Assembly: GCA_964565775.1 (NCBI GenBank)
Contig: CAZMGB010000012.1
Span: forward strand, 1 to 64,000
DNA: 64,000 nucleotides
Direction: 5' to 3'
Origin: CAZMGB01 sp964565775
GTDB taxonomy: Bacteria > Chloroflexota > Dehalococcoidia > DSTF01 > JALHUB01
Part shown: piece by piece, positions 26,079 to 34,778 of the stretch
How positions within the stretch are numbered: the first letter of the stretch is position 1
Layout of the letters: each line of letters opens with the position of its first letter
Position numbers and translations under genes: made by a program
Notes under the pieces: generated by a model
Told to the model about the DNA's origin: nothing
What the model saw: the letters and a program-made list of their open reading frames with translations, nothing else
The model's database searches: none

Positions 26079-26840
26079 TTGATACCGCTACGAGACCAGG
26101 AGTTCATTCGCGAGAAGTTCTCGCGGGAGCTGGTGGGCACGGTGAAGATGGACCACTTCACGCAACGCCAGTCCGCCCTCTACATCCCGGGGCGCGAGGA
26201 GTGCCCGGCCTGCGACGACACGCGTCTGATAATGGAGGAGCTCTCGGCCCTCTCCGACAAGATCACCTTGAACGTGCACGAGTTCGCGCAAGAGCGGGAG
26301 GCCGCGAGCCGTATGCACGTCGACAAGATCCCGGCCACGGTGATCCGCGGCGACAGCAACCGCCCGATCAGCTTCTTCGGCATCCCCTCGGGGAGCGAGT
26401 TCCCCGGCTTCATTGAGGACATCGTCGACGTGTCGCGGGGGAAAGTGGAGCTGGCAAAGGAGACGGTGCAACGGCTCCGCAAGCTCAAGGATGACGTCTG
26501 GATCCAGGTACTCGTAACGCCGACCTGACCGCATTGCCCTGTGGTGGCGCGTGCCGCTCACAAGATGGCCCTTGAGAGCCCCCGGATTCGGACGGACGTG
26601 GTGGAGATCAGCGAGTTCCCACGACTGGCCCAGCGCTATCAGGTGCGCGCCGTGCCCACCACTGTCTTCAACGAACAGGTGCTGGTCACGGGGGCCATGA
26701 ACGAGGAGACCCTGCTGGAGCAGATTCTGAAGGTAGTGGAGAGCGGTGGCCTCGCGGCAGGTCCAGGGCAGACCGGCGCCAGCACGCCGGCGGCCGCGGC
26801 ACCCGCACCGCCGAGACCGCCGGGGCTCATCCTGCCCTGA
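26079..26840 (+). CDS. Protein disulfide oxidoreductase (two-thioredoxin-fold), probable selenoprotein with UGA-encoded Sec150
   Basis: 253 residues if the in-frame TGA at 26526-26528 is read as selenocysteine. The frame does not shift across it. The N-terminal thioredoxin fold carries CPAC (C42, C45) and the conserved run GIPSGSEFPGFIEDIVDVSRG; the second fold begins VLVTPT-U-PHC-PVV, where archaeal and bacterial PDO proteins have VTPTCPYCP. The TGA thus falls exactly on the first cysteine of the second CxxC. A nine-pair hairpin with bulged U starts 11 bases after the TGA (listed separately). The C-terminus has an Ala/Pro-rich tail. TTG start at 26079, GAGGAGAG upstream. The alternative is a TGC-to-TGA mutation or sequencing error, leaving two half proteins. 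It would catalyse dithiol-disulfide exchange in the cytoplasm. Confidence 0.75.
26526..26562 (+). promoter_or_regulatory. UGA codon and SECIS-like hairpin in the PDO gene
   Basis: After the UGA (26526-26528), UGUG (26540-26543) pairs with CACA (26559-26562), U26558 is bulged, and GUGGC (26544-26548) pairs with GCCGC (26553-26557) around the tetraloop GCGU. The loop starts 20 bases after the UGA and has G first, in line with what is known of bacterial SECIS elements (apical loop about 16-37 bases downstream, G at its start, often a bulged U). The bulge here is on the 3' side, unlike E. coli fdhF. A real element would recruit SelB. Confidence 0.6.
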
Positions 26841-26891
26841 GCCGGGGCGCACGGACAGAGCCGCCGCGGCAACCCGACAGAGACAAGCCCA

Positions 26892-28436
26892 GTGAGCACC
26901 ACTGAAGCCGTCAGCAAGGAGAAGACGCCGGCAGCCCTCGCGGTCGAGGCGCCGCCCGCCCGCTGGCAGGCCATCCTCCAGCGCACCCTCGAATACGATT
27001 TCACCCGCCCGCTGGCGTTCCTGGCGCTGTCAGTCGTCTACCTGGCCGTGCGCATCCCCTGGCTCAACCTGGGCTACGGTACCGACCCCGACGCCTGGCG
27101 CGTCGCCCTTTCGGCCGAGCACCTCCTCTCCCACGGCGAGTACCTGCCCTCCCGCCTCCCCGGATACCCCCTGCACGAATTCGCGACGGTGCCCCTGATC
27201 AGGGCCGGCTGGGTCTGGACGAACCTATCGACTGCCCTCATCTCCCTGGTCGGCGTCTACATCTTCGCGAAGCTCGTCGCCGAGCTGAACCTGCGCGGTC
27301 GAGGTGTGCTCACCCTCACTTTCGCCTTCGCGCCCCTCCTCTGGATAAACAGCGTCATCACCCTCGACTACATGTGGGCGCTGACCTTCATCCTGGCAAG
27401 CTACTGGCTAGCCATACGCCAGCGGTCAGCACTGAGCGGCGTCGCCCTGGGCCTTGCCGTCGGCTTCCGGCTCACGTCCGGCGCCATGGCCCTGCCCCTC
27501 GGTTTCCTCCTCTGGAAGGAGAAGGGGCAGCGCGACACCGCCGTGTTCGCCCTGTGGCTGGCCGTGGTCTCCCTGGTGGCGTACCTGCCGGTACTGGCGA
27601 CATACGGCCTGGACATGTTCAACTACTACGATGCCGCCCTGCCCTGGCACATCGTCCTCAATCGCCTCGCGAAGGACGGCCTGGGGGTCATCGGCGCCCT
27701 GGCGGTGCTCGTGGGCCTGGCCCTCTCGGCCCGCAACCTGAGGAACCTGCCCACGGACTTGCGTCAAGACCCGCAGGTGCTGGTATGGGTGGCCGTTATA
27801 GTCCTGTACTTCATCACATTCCTCCAGTTGCCGCACGAGATCGCCTATCTCATCCCTATCTTCCCGTTCGGCCTGTTTTTCCTGTCCCGCTACCTCCGCA
27901 CACGTGTGATGGCCGCAGTCGCGGCGGTGATCATCCTCGCCGGGTTCGTCGATGTCACCTCTCCGGGCGACACCCTCAACCTGCACACGTTCGCCGAGGC
28001 ACGCATCGGCCCCGGCATGCTCTTGTCGGACCTCGACACGCTCCAGAGTCAGATGGACTTCGCCGATGAGGTGCGGGACTACAACGTGCCGCCCCACTCG
28101 GTCGTCCTCACGGGCTTCATCTACCCGGAGTTCGCCATCCTCAACAAGGACCGGTTGAAGCTGGGAATACTCGATCGCGACTACCGGGCGATCAGCATGC
28201 TATCGGACCAGGGAGAGGCAGTAGACGAGGAGCGGGACATCCACTATGTCTGGCTCATCAGCTACAAGAAGCTCCTGCAGTATCGAGAGCAGGGCTATGC
28301 ACTGTACTTCGTGCCGGACGCCGCCCGCAGCTCCAGCGCCGTCTTCGGCTACCGACCGGGATACTTCGGCACGGAGATGGAGCTTGCGGGAGAGAGGCCA
28401 GCGACGGGGAAAGGCGCCGCCCCAACCGACCGCTAG
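26892..28436 (+). CDS. Polytopic membrane protein, GT-C-like
   Basis: 514 aa with about ten hydrophobic segments from residue ~35 to ~360 and a soluble C-terminal domain of ~150 residues. The loop after the first helix reads NLGYGTDPDAWRVALSAEHL, a DPD acidic motif like the metal/phosphate loop of GT-C glycosyltransferases using lipid-linked sugars. The assignment is by architecture only. The GTG start at 26892 lacks a clear ribosome site. It ends three bases before the convergent metallopeptidase gene. Confidence 0.55.
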   Translation: MSTTEAVSKEKTPAALAVEAPPARWQAILQRTLEYDFTRPLAFLALSVVYLAVRIPWLNLGYGTDPDAWRVALSAEHLLSHGEYLPSRLPGYPLHEFATVPLIRAGWVWTNLSTALISLVGVYIFAKLVAELNLRGRGVLTLTFAFAPLLWINSVITLDYMWALTFILASYWLAIRQRSALSGVALGLAVGFRLTSGAMALPLGFLLWKEKGQRDTAVFALWLAVVSLVAYLPVLATYGLDMFNYYDAALPWHIVLNRLAKDGLGVIGALAVLVGLALSARNLRNLPTDLRQDPQVLVWVAVIVLYFITFLQLPHEIAYLIPIFPFGLFFLSRYLRTRVMAAVAAVIILAGFVDVTSPGDTLNLHTFAEARIGPGMLLSDLDTLQSQMDFADEVRDYNVPPHSVVLTGFIYPEFAILNKDRLKLGILDRDYRAISMLSDQGEAVDEERDIHYVWLISYKKLLQYREQGYALYFVPDAARSSSAVFGYRPGYFGTEMELAGERPATGKGAAPTDR

Positions 28437-28439
28437 GCG

Positions 28440-29732
28440 CTAGCGTCGCCGGGCGATGATGACGCCACCGGCCGCGAGGCCGCCCGCCAGCACCACTGCC
28501 GCCAGCACGACTATCGCCACGGCGAGTACCGGGGGGCCGCCGTTGTCTTCCTGTGCGGGGGGCCGCGACTCCTCCTGGGCCGGCGTAGGGGTCAGGGGCG
28601 CCGCGGCTTCCTCCGGCGTCGCGGTCGGCTCGACAACCTCGCGCGGCGGCAGGCCCACGGACTCTCGCCAGGCGTTCTCGAGGCCGTCCTGGTCGAATCC
28701 GTAGACCCGCTGGAGCGCCTCATCCGTCGTCTTTCCCTCCCTCAGAACAGCAAAAAGCTGAGCGAACTTGTCGGGCCCGAACTTGTCGATCAGGAACGAC
28801 ACGATGCTCCACGACTCCCCGTAGAAAAGCGAGACGCTGGTACCTTGGCCCCCGACACTGGACGAGGTGAGGCTTCGAATCGAGAAGGGCTCGTTATGGT
28901 CGATGGCCGCCTTCAGGGCGCTCTCGACGCCCCCCAGGAGGCTGTTCTGGGCGTAGACGGCGGTGCCCTCTTCCAGCCAGGCCGGGATGTCGACGAGGGC
29001 GCCCTTGACCGCCTGTCGTAGGACGATGTGGGTCAGCTCGTGGCGCAGTATGTCCAGCGGCGCCACGTCGTCCGACACGAGCGCTGTGTCTGAGAAGACG
29101 ACTTCACCGAGGGTGATGACGCCGGTATCGGGCGTCTCACTCTGGGGAATGGCGGCGGCCTGCATGTCGCTGGCGGATTTGTAGTAGAACACCTTGACCG
29201 GGGAATCGACCTCCGCGCCGAGGAGCGCGCCCATCCGCTTGAAGGTTTCCAGCCCCACCTGCAGCACGCTGCGCACCTGCTCCGAGCTCGCTGAGTAAAA
29301 CCACACGGTGAGGTTACCCTCGCTCATGCTCTGCCAGGAGAAGCGACTGTCCTCGTACACGTAAAGGACAGGCTTCGTCTCCAGGTGATTGCCAGCGGCA
29401 TCCTCCAGCTCCCAGAAGTAGGTGATCTCGGTGCCGGGGATGAGGAAGGTGCGGGCGTCGCTCTTCAGGTCGACGCTGCACTGCACACTCGTGGTGCCTG
29501 TGCACTCAGCGACGCCGTAGGCACGGGAGCCATCAGGCGCTACCTCGTAGTGAAGCGTCGCCTTCGTGATCTCCGCGTTGCTCGTCGCGGAGACGCTGAA
29601 TAGGGCGCCATTCGGGAACTCGTTGTGGACGTCCTGGGCCGCCACCTCGATGCCGCCCTGGGCCTTCACCGGGCCGGCGAGGGCCGCGACCGAAATGACA
29701 CAGGCCACTGCCAGGAAGAAGAAGCGTCTCAC
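28440..29732 (-). CDS. Membrane-anchored peptidase MA-type metalloprotease
   Basis: 430 aa. Signal peptide (MRRFFFLAVACVISVAALAGPVKA), an N-terminal beta-rich domain, then the gluzincin site HELTH (H231, H235) with downstream glutamate in WLEEGTAVYAQ (~254). A Pro/Thr/Glu-rich linker (~370-400) leads to a C-terminal transmembrane helix and RRR, so the catalytic domain is exported and tethered. The substrate is unknown. GTG start overlaps the prfB stop (GTGA), so it is co-translated with RF2, an odd partner. Confidence 0.8.
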   Translation of the reverse strand: MRRFFFLAVACVISVAALAGPVKAQGGIEVAAQDVHNEFPNGALFSVSATSNAEITKATLHYEVAPDGSRAYGVAECTGTTSVQCSVDLKSDARTFLIPGTEITYFWELEDAAGNHLETKPVLYVYEDSRFSWQSMSEGNLTVWFYSASSEQVRSVLQVGLETFKRMGALLGAEVDSPVKVFYYKSASDMQAAAIPQSETPDTGVITLGEVVFSDTALVSDDVAPLDILRHELTHIVLRQAVKGALVDIPAWLEEGTAVYAQNSLLGGVESALKAAIDHNEPFSIRSLTSSSVGGQGTSVSLFYGESWSIVSFLIDKFGPDKFAQLFAVLREGKTTDEALQRVYGFDQDGLENAWRESVGLPPREVVEPTATPEEAAAPLTPTPAQEESRPPAQEDNGGPPVLAVAIVVLAAVVLAGGLAAGGVIIARRR

Positions 29733-30836
29733 AGGTCGCTCTCACCGAGGGTGGCCTTCAGATAGGCCTTCTGAATCTCGTCGAGCTCGCCGTCCAGGAC
29801 AGCGTTCGGGTCACTGGTCTCATAGTCGGTGCGGTGGTCCTTCACGAGCTTGTACGGGTGGAGGACATAGCTGCGGATCTGGTTGCCCCAGCCCGCCGCC
29901 ACGTGCTCGCCCTTCAGTCGCGCCTGCTCCTCCGCCTGACGCTCGAGCTCCTGATCGAGGAGGCGCGCCTCCAGCACCTTCATCGCCATGTCCCTGTTGC
30001 GGTGCTGCGAGCGCTCATTCTGGCAGGTGGCGACGATGCCCGTGGGCAGATGCGTTATGCGCACGGCGGTCGCGTTCTTCTGGACGTTCTGGCCGCCGTG
30101 GCTGCTCGCCCGGAATACATCGATGCGCAGGTCATCGGGGTCGACGACCAGCTCGGCGGTCGTCTCCGGCTCCGGCATCACCTCGACGAGGGCGAACGAG
30201 GTGTGGCGGGCGTGGCCGGCATCGAAGGGAGAGAGACGCACCAGGCGGTGCACGCCCCGTTCGCTCTTCAGGTAACCGTAGACGTGGCGGCCGACGACCT
30301 CCACGGTGCTGCTCTTGATCCCGGCCTCCTCGCCCGGCGTCATGTCCAGGACGTCGGCGCGATAACCGCGACGCTCGGCCCAGCGCAGGTACATGCGCAG
30401 CAGCATCTCCGCCCAGTCCTGTGACTCGGTGCCGCCGGCGCCAGCGTGGATGGCAAGGATTGCGCTCCTCTTGTCGTAGGGGCCGGAGAAGGAGAGCTCG
30501 AACTCGAGGTCATCGATGCGCCTCGTCAGGGCCTCGATCTCCCGGGCGAGGTCTCCCAGAAGCCCCTCGTCCCCCTCCGCCTCAGCCAGCCCGATGAGGT
30601 CTCGCAGCTCGCTCACCTTCGCCTCGAGGCCGCGCCAGGTGTCGACGGTGTCCTTGACCTCGGCGAGCCTCTTCATCACGTCCTGAGCCGCCTGGGAGTC
30701 GTCCCAGAAGCCCGGTTCCGCCGATCGCGCCTCGAGCTCGTGGATCTCGGTTTCGGCAGCGGCTACGTCAAAGACGCACCAGGATGTGTGAAATGCGGGC
30801 TTCGATGTCCGTCAGCCTTTGTTTCAGCTCCTCCAT
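29729..30836 (-). CDS. prfB: Peptide chain release factor 2, with programmed +1 frameshift
   Basis: 368 aa product. Translation starts at ATG 30836 (MEELKQRLTDIEARISHILVRL) and meets CTT-TGA-C at 30767-30773, the classical RF2 slip site; a +1 shift reads on as DVAAAETEIHELEARSAEPGFWDD. A GGTG Shine-Dalgarno-like element sits three bases before CTT, as in E. coli. The shifted frame has the peptidyl-hydrolysis GGQ motif (ASSHGGQNVQKNATAVR) and the domain that reads UGA/UAA. Gene length is 3n+1, as the shift requires. Low RF2 at the UGA favours the shift, which gives autoregulation. Located after nfi and before the metalloprotease. Confidence 0.95.
30767..30773 (-). promoter_or_regulatory. RF2 programmed frameshift site CTTTGAC
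   Basis: On the minus strand the sequence reads GGTG CGT CTT TGA C. The in-frame UGA (30768-30770) is skipped by a +1 slip of peptidyl-tRNA-Leu. The site is well known from prfB of most bacteria. Confidence 0.93.
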
Positions 30837-30869
30837 AGCTATGCTTGTCACCTCGCAGTTCGGTCTTGT

Positions 30870-31595
30870 CTAGCCGTTCAACAGGGAAAGTTGCCGGCCC
30901 CAGGACTCCGACGCGGCCACGACGACCTGGCCTGCCGCCGCCTGGTGGGCCAGCCGGGTGGGCTCCGGCAGGCGGTAGCCCCGACAGCAGCGCAGGACCC
31001 ACTCTGCCGCCTCCTCCAGGCCGATGCGATGCCCGGTAGAGACGTACACCGGCTTCACCGCCTCCCGCGTCCTGACGACCGCACCGATGACCTCGGCCCC
31101 ATCGCGGAGGTCGACGCGGCTGCCGCGCGCCAGCGCCACCTCGCCGTGCTCGCCACAGAGGCGCGACTTCGCGCAGCCGATGGTCGGCACGTCGTAGAGC
31201 AGCCCCAGGTGGCAGGCGAGGCCGAAGCGGCGCGGGTGCGCCAGCCCCTGACCGTCGACGAGCAGCAGGTCGGGCGTTCCCGACAGCGCGGCAAACGCCT
31301 CCATCAGCACCGGCACCTCTCGAAAGGAGAGGAGCCCCGGCACGTAGGGGAAGGTCAGCCCCACCTCAGTCACAGACTGCTCGACCGGACTCAGGTCGGG
31401 GTAGCTCAGGACCACCACCGCCCCTCTACCCTTGCGCTCGGCGGCGTTCACCGAAATATCCGCCCCGGCTACGTAGCGCACGTGGGTGGGCGCGCCCTCA
31501 AGCACCACCTGCGGGGCCAGGCGCCGCTGAATGGCGATGGCCTCGGTGGTGCTGACGCGCCAGGGATGCAGACTCTTCGCCTCCACAGCCACCAT
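30870..31595 (-). CDS. nfi: Endonuclease V (deoxyinosine 3'-endonuclease)
   Basis: 241 aa. Nicks DNA near deoxyinosine for repair. Visible motifs: VRYVAGADISV (first catalytic Asp), YVPGLLSFREVPVLMEAF (with Glu), LLLVDGQGLAHPRRFGLACHLG (second Asp and His) and GHRIGLEEAAEWV. The listed ATG (31593-31595) overlaps a perfect TATAAT box, so if that is the real promoter translation must start later, for example at GTG 31586, still before the conserved HPWRVSTTEA. It lies 33 bases upstream of prfB, same strand. Confidence 0.92.
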   Translation of the reverse strand: MVAVEAKSLHPWRVSTTEAIAIQRRLAPQVVLEGAPTHVRYVAGADISVNAAERKGRGAVVVLSYPDLSPVEQSVTEVGLTFPYVPGLLSFREVPVLMEAFAALSGTPDLLLVDGQGLAHPRRFGLACHLGLLYDVPTIGCAKSRLCGEHGEVALARGSRVDLRDGAEVIGAVVRTREAVKPVYVSTGHRIGLEEAAEWVLRCCRGYRLPEPTRLAHQAAAGQVVVAASESWGRQLSLLNG

Positions 31596-31599
31596 TATA
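31594..31599 (-). promoter_or_regulatory. TATAAT -10 box overlapping the nfi start codon
   Basis: The minus strand reads TATAATG, a perfect -10 whose last bases form the apparent nfi ATG. The -35 region is weak (TTCCCG at 16 bp spacing). A leaderless start at GTG 31586 would fit. Confidence 0.45.
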
Positions 31600-31652
31600 G
31601 CGCGTAGGGCCGATTCGGGAATCGCCGCTGGTGCGCCCTGCCCGCCGCGCGA

Positions 31653-31680
31653 TTGCTCGTAGGTCAGCCTGTGCTAACAT
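31653..31680 (+). promoter_or_regulatory. Promoter upstream of the lipoprotein gene
   Basis: TTGCTC (31653-31658), 16 bp spacer, TAACAT (31675-31680), with TGC before the -10 box. It points towards the lipoprotein and LarA-like genes. The leader to the GTG at 31794 would be about 107 bases. Confidence 0.5.
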
Positions 31681-31793
31681 GGGGCACCGGAGAGCTGAAA
31701 AGGGGCATCGATAGAGCCTTCGCTTCGCCTGCCTGCCGGCACGCGGACGGAGCGAAGAATCTCCCGGGAGCCGTCACTCACCCACCGCTCGAC

Positions 31794-32222
31794 GTGAGAC
31801 GTCCTTTCCTTTCGCCGATGCTGATTGTCGCAGGCCTCCTCCTGGCGGCGTGCGGCGTCAGCTTCCGCGAGGCCCGGCACGAATCGGAGCTGTTCACAAG
31901 TCTGTCCATCACCGGTCAGGCTGCTGGCTCGCAAGAGGTGACGGCCGTGCTCGGATACCAGCAGGTGTACCCGGTGCCCGTACAGGTCAACTGCTACCTG
32001 GACGGGTCTGATGAGACCGGCCTGCTCGTCGCGAAGGAGACTATCGCCGCCAACGCGGACGATTCGTCGCTCGCTGAGGCCGTGCCCGGCGAGTTCACCT
32101 TTCGCTTTCCGGTCGACGAGCCGGGCAAGCACTCTCTCGAATGCCTCACGCCGGAGGATTCCAGCAACACCATCTCCGCGAGCTTCGAAGTCCAGAAGAG
32201 CATGGGGAGCGCCGCGAATTAA
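31794..32222 (+). CDS. Predicted small lipoprotein
   Basis: 142 aa if started at GTG 31794, giving the signal VRRPFLSPMLIVAGLLLAACG with two arginines and the lipobox LLAAC (lipidated Cys ~residue 19). The mature part is ~120 residues, beta-rich and acidic (FRFPVDEPGKHSLECLTPED), resembling a small immunoglobulin-like domain. No family recognised. ATG 31818 is an alternative but shortens the signal peptide. It is followed 80 bases later by the LarA-like gene. Confidence 0.62.
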   Translation: MRRPFLSPMLIVAGLLLAACGVSFREARHESELFTSLSITGQAAGSQEVTAVLGYQQVYPVPVQVNCYLDGSDETGLLVAKETIAANADDSSLAEAVPGEFTFRFPVDEPGKHSLECLTPEDSSNTISASFEVQKSMGSAAN

Positions 32223-32302
32223 GTGCCACGGACCGCGCAGCTTGCCCGCGCCGGCGGCCGTCCGCCAGGTGCTCCCCGGCCGGCCAGACAAGGAGAAGCC
32301 CC

Positions 32303-33682
32303 ATGATCGAAGAGTCGCTCTTCTTCGGTGACACCACGGTACAGGTCAGCCTGCCCGATCGTACACGGCTCGTCGGGGGCGGCGACGGCGGCGGAAGCGC
32401 GCGCCTAGAGCCCGTCGCCGACCAGGAGGCGGCGGTCCGCGCCGCCCTTGCGCAGCCTCTCGGGCTGCCGCCCGTCAGGGAGCTCGTCCGCCCCGGTGGC
32501 CGCGTGCTCATCGCCTTCGACGACCCCACCACGCCGTCCTACGGGCCTGTGCGGCGGCTGGCCATCGAAACCATCCTCGCTGAGCTGGCGGCGGCGGGCG
32601 TGCCGGAGGAGAACGTCTTCCTCGTCTGCGCCAACGCTCTCCACCGCAAGTGGACCCGCGAGGAGCTTGCCTCTATCCTCGGCCAGGAGCTGGTGCAGCG
32701 ATTCGGGGCGCGCCTCACATGCCAGGACGCGGAGGACCAGGAGAACCTCAGCTACCTGGGGACGACGGCGAACGGCTACGACGTGGAGGTGCACCGCCTG
32801 ATGCAGGAGACCGACCTCACCGTCTACATCAATGCCGGCATCACTCTTGGCTTCAACGGCGGCTGGAAGTCCGTCTGCGTCGGTCTCTCCACCTGGCGGT
32901 CGATCCGCTGGACCCATACCCCGGACGGCATGTCGATGTCGGTGCGTGACAATCGCATGCACCGCGTGTTCGACGAGATGGGCGCGCATCTGGAGGCACG
33001 GCTGGGCCGCCGCGTCTTCAAGATCGAGACACTCCTGGCGAACGCGACGACCATCGGCCGCATCTGGGCGGGCGGCGTGACCGAGACGCGGGCGGCCGCC
33101 CTCAAAGTGCTGACGGCGCTGCATCCGCCGCGACGCTCCGCCGCGGAGCCCGCAGACGTCGTCATCTACGGGCTACCCAACTACAGCCCCTACGCCACCT
33201 TCTCACGCATGAACCCCATGCTCACCCTGATCTCGACCGGCCTCGGCTACGCGGGGGGCTACATCGAGGCGCTCGGCAAGCCGGGCTGCTCCGTCATCCT
33301 CGCGACGCCGTGCCCGGAGGGGTGGGACATGGAGCACCATCCCGCCTACCCCGAGGTCTGGGACCGGGTCCTGACGCAGACGCTCGACCCGTACGAGATC
33401 AGCGACCGTTTCGGCGACGAGTTCGCCAGCCGGGCCGACTACATCGATCTATATCGAAACGGCTACGCCTTCCACCCGATCCACGCCATCCTGGCCACAC
33501 ATCCCCTCAAGCGGCTGCGCCACGCCGCGCGCGTCTTCGTGGCCGGGGCGGAGAACCCGGAGACACCGCGCCACATCGGCTTCATACCGACGGCGACTGT
33601 GGAGGAGGCGATAGCCGAGGCGGAGCGCATCCACGGCCGCGACTGCTCCATCGTTTGCATCAAGCAGTTCGCGGGGCTGTAG
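32303..33682 (+). CDS. Lactate racemase LarA-like (DUF2088) protein
   Basis: 459 aa. The N-terminal half matches the nickel-pincer racemase LarA family: RPGGRVLIAFDDPTTPSYG, VFLVCANALHRKWTREEL and YINAGITLGFNGGWKSVCVGLSTWRSI. LarA enzymes interconvert hydroxy acid stereoisomers with a nickel-pincer nucleotide. The C-terminal half is longer than expected (GYIEALGKPGCSVILATPCPEG and onward). The cofactor genes larB, larC and larE are not nearby, so the substrate is open. AAGGAG lies eight bases before the ATG. Confidence 0.75.
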   Translation: MIEESLFFGDTTVQVSLPDRTRLVGGGDGGGSARLEPVADQEAAVRAALAQPLGLPPVRELVRPGGRVLIAFDDPTTPSYGPVRRLAIETILAELAAAGVPEENVFLVCANALHRKWTREELASILGQELVQRFGARLTCQDAEDQENLSYLGTTANGYDVEVHRLMQETDLTVYINAGITLGFNGGWKSVCVGLSTWRSIRWTHTPDGMSMSVRDNRMHRVFDEMGAHLEARLGRRVFKIETLLANATTIGRIWAGGVTETRAAALKVLTALHPPRRSAAEPADVVIYGLPNYSPYATFSRMNPMLTLISTGLGYAGGYIEALGKPGCSVILATPCPEGWDMEHHPAYPEVWDRVLTQTLDPYEISDRFGDEFASRADYIDLYRNGYAFHPIHAILATHPLKRLRHAARVFVAGAENPETPRHIGFIPTATVEEAIAEAERIHGRDCSIVCIKQFAGL

Positions 33683-33757
33683 GCGTGAGCTCTATCTCGT
33701 GACGTTGACGGCACCGGCGGAAATTGCTGGAGAACGCTGTTCCTGGAGGTACCGGCT

Positions 33758-34675
33758 GTGGATAGTGCGACCGTCACTCCTAGGGCGAAGGTCTTCATCA
33801 GCTGCGGGCAACGCCCGGGAATCGAGCTCAACACGGCTAACGCAGTTTCGAAGCGAGTGCAGGAACTTGGCTTCGATGCGTACGTGGCTCTGGAGCAGCA
33901 AAGCCTAAAAGGGCTGAAGGAGAACATCTTCGCGGAGCTTGAGTCGTCAGAGTACTTCATTTTCATCGACTTTCCGCGGGAGCAGCTAGACGGTAGCGGC
34001 GATTCGCGCGGCTCACTGTTCGCGAATCAGGAACTGGCCCTTGCCTCTTACCTCGATCTCGACGTAATGGCTTTCCAGCAGGAAGGCGTCAAGAGAGAAG
34101 ACGGGATAATGCGCTTCTTGCAGGTGAACTGCCTTCCCTTTTCGGATGCGGGACAACTGCCTGGGCTCGTGGAGGACCGAATCAAGAAGATGGGCTGGCG
34201 CAGCGACTTCAAGAATGCTCTGGTCCTGTCGATTTCCACGCCACCGTTTACGGACGCCGTTGACCTAAGCGGGGCCAACAACCGGTTCTTCCATCTCGAC
34301 GTGAGGAATCTCCATCACAGGAAGCCGGCGCTGTTCTGTACGGCCTATGTCGAGTCAATCGTCAGCGGTGGTTTAGGCGCGTCAGGCGGACTGAGGATGG
34401 TAGAGCTGAAGTGGGCTGGATCGTCTGAGCAGTTCGCTGTGGTCCCACCGGGCACGGCGCGCCAGATCGACGCGGGTTTCGTACCTCACCGGGCACCGAA
34501 CGTTTTCGCTTTCAACACTTTCAGCACCTCAAGCCAATACATGCCGCCGCTCTGCGGCCCTGCCTCCTTCGAAGCCACGTATCTCGTAGTCAGTCAGAAC
34601 TTCCCGCTGGCCCGGGTCGGCGTCGCCGTGAGGCTGGGCACGGATATTGATGCGGCTTGCGTCGAGACGAGATAA
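33758..34675 (+). CDS. TIR-like domain protein with unknown C-terminal domain
   Basis: 305 aa. Residues ~10-120 have the TIR-like pattern KVFISCGQ (first strand), AVSKRVQELGFDAYVALEQQS, LKENIFAELESSEYFIFIDF and SLFANQELALASYLD, where E92 occupies the position of the NAD-hydrolysing glutamate. The C-terminal ~170 residues are beta-rich and unassigned; they could be a sensor. Third-position GC is clearly lower than in neighbours. GTG start with GGAGGT seven bases upstream. It stands alone, beside LarA-like and methyltransferase genes, near an R-M system. An anti-phage NADase role is inference. Confidence 0.65.
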   Translation: MDSATVTPRAKVFISCGQRPGIELNTANAVSKRVQELGFDAYVALEQQSLKGLKENIFAELESSEYFIFIDFPREQLDGSGDSRGSLFANQELALASYLDLDVMAFQQEGVKREDGIMRFLQVNCLPFSDAGQLPGLVEDRIKKMGWRSDFKNALVLSISTPPFTDAVDLSGANNRFFHLDVRNLHHRKPALFCTAYVESIVSGGLGASGGLRMVELKWAGSSEQFAVVPPGTARQIDAGFVPHRAPNVFAFNTFSTSSQYMPPLCGPASFEATYLVVSQNFPLARVGVAVRLGTDIDAACVETR

Positions 34676-34778
34676 GCGAAGAGGGGCCGCACTACGTCCC
34701 GAAAGCGGCAACTATGGCGAGAGGCCCCATCTCACATGGATCCCAGACGGCGGAGGGCGTCCGGTTTGTCGCGCCGGC

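Noticed and set aside
26526..26528. Reading the TGA as an ordinary stop, giving two separate small genes (26079-26528 and 26541-26840)
   Set aside because: The two parts are the two halves of one protein family in one unbroken frame, and the second part would begin after its own redox motif, losing the first Cys. Selenocysteine explains this better, though a sequencing error remains possible.
30768..30770. In-frame TGA in prfB as a sign of a pseudogene
   Set aside because: It is the classical CTTTGAC programmed frameshift site with upstream SD-like element, and the length is 3n+1.
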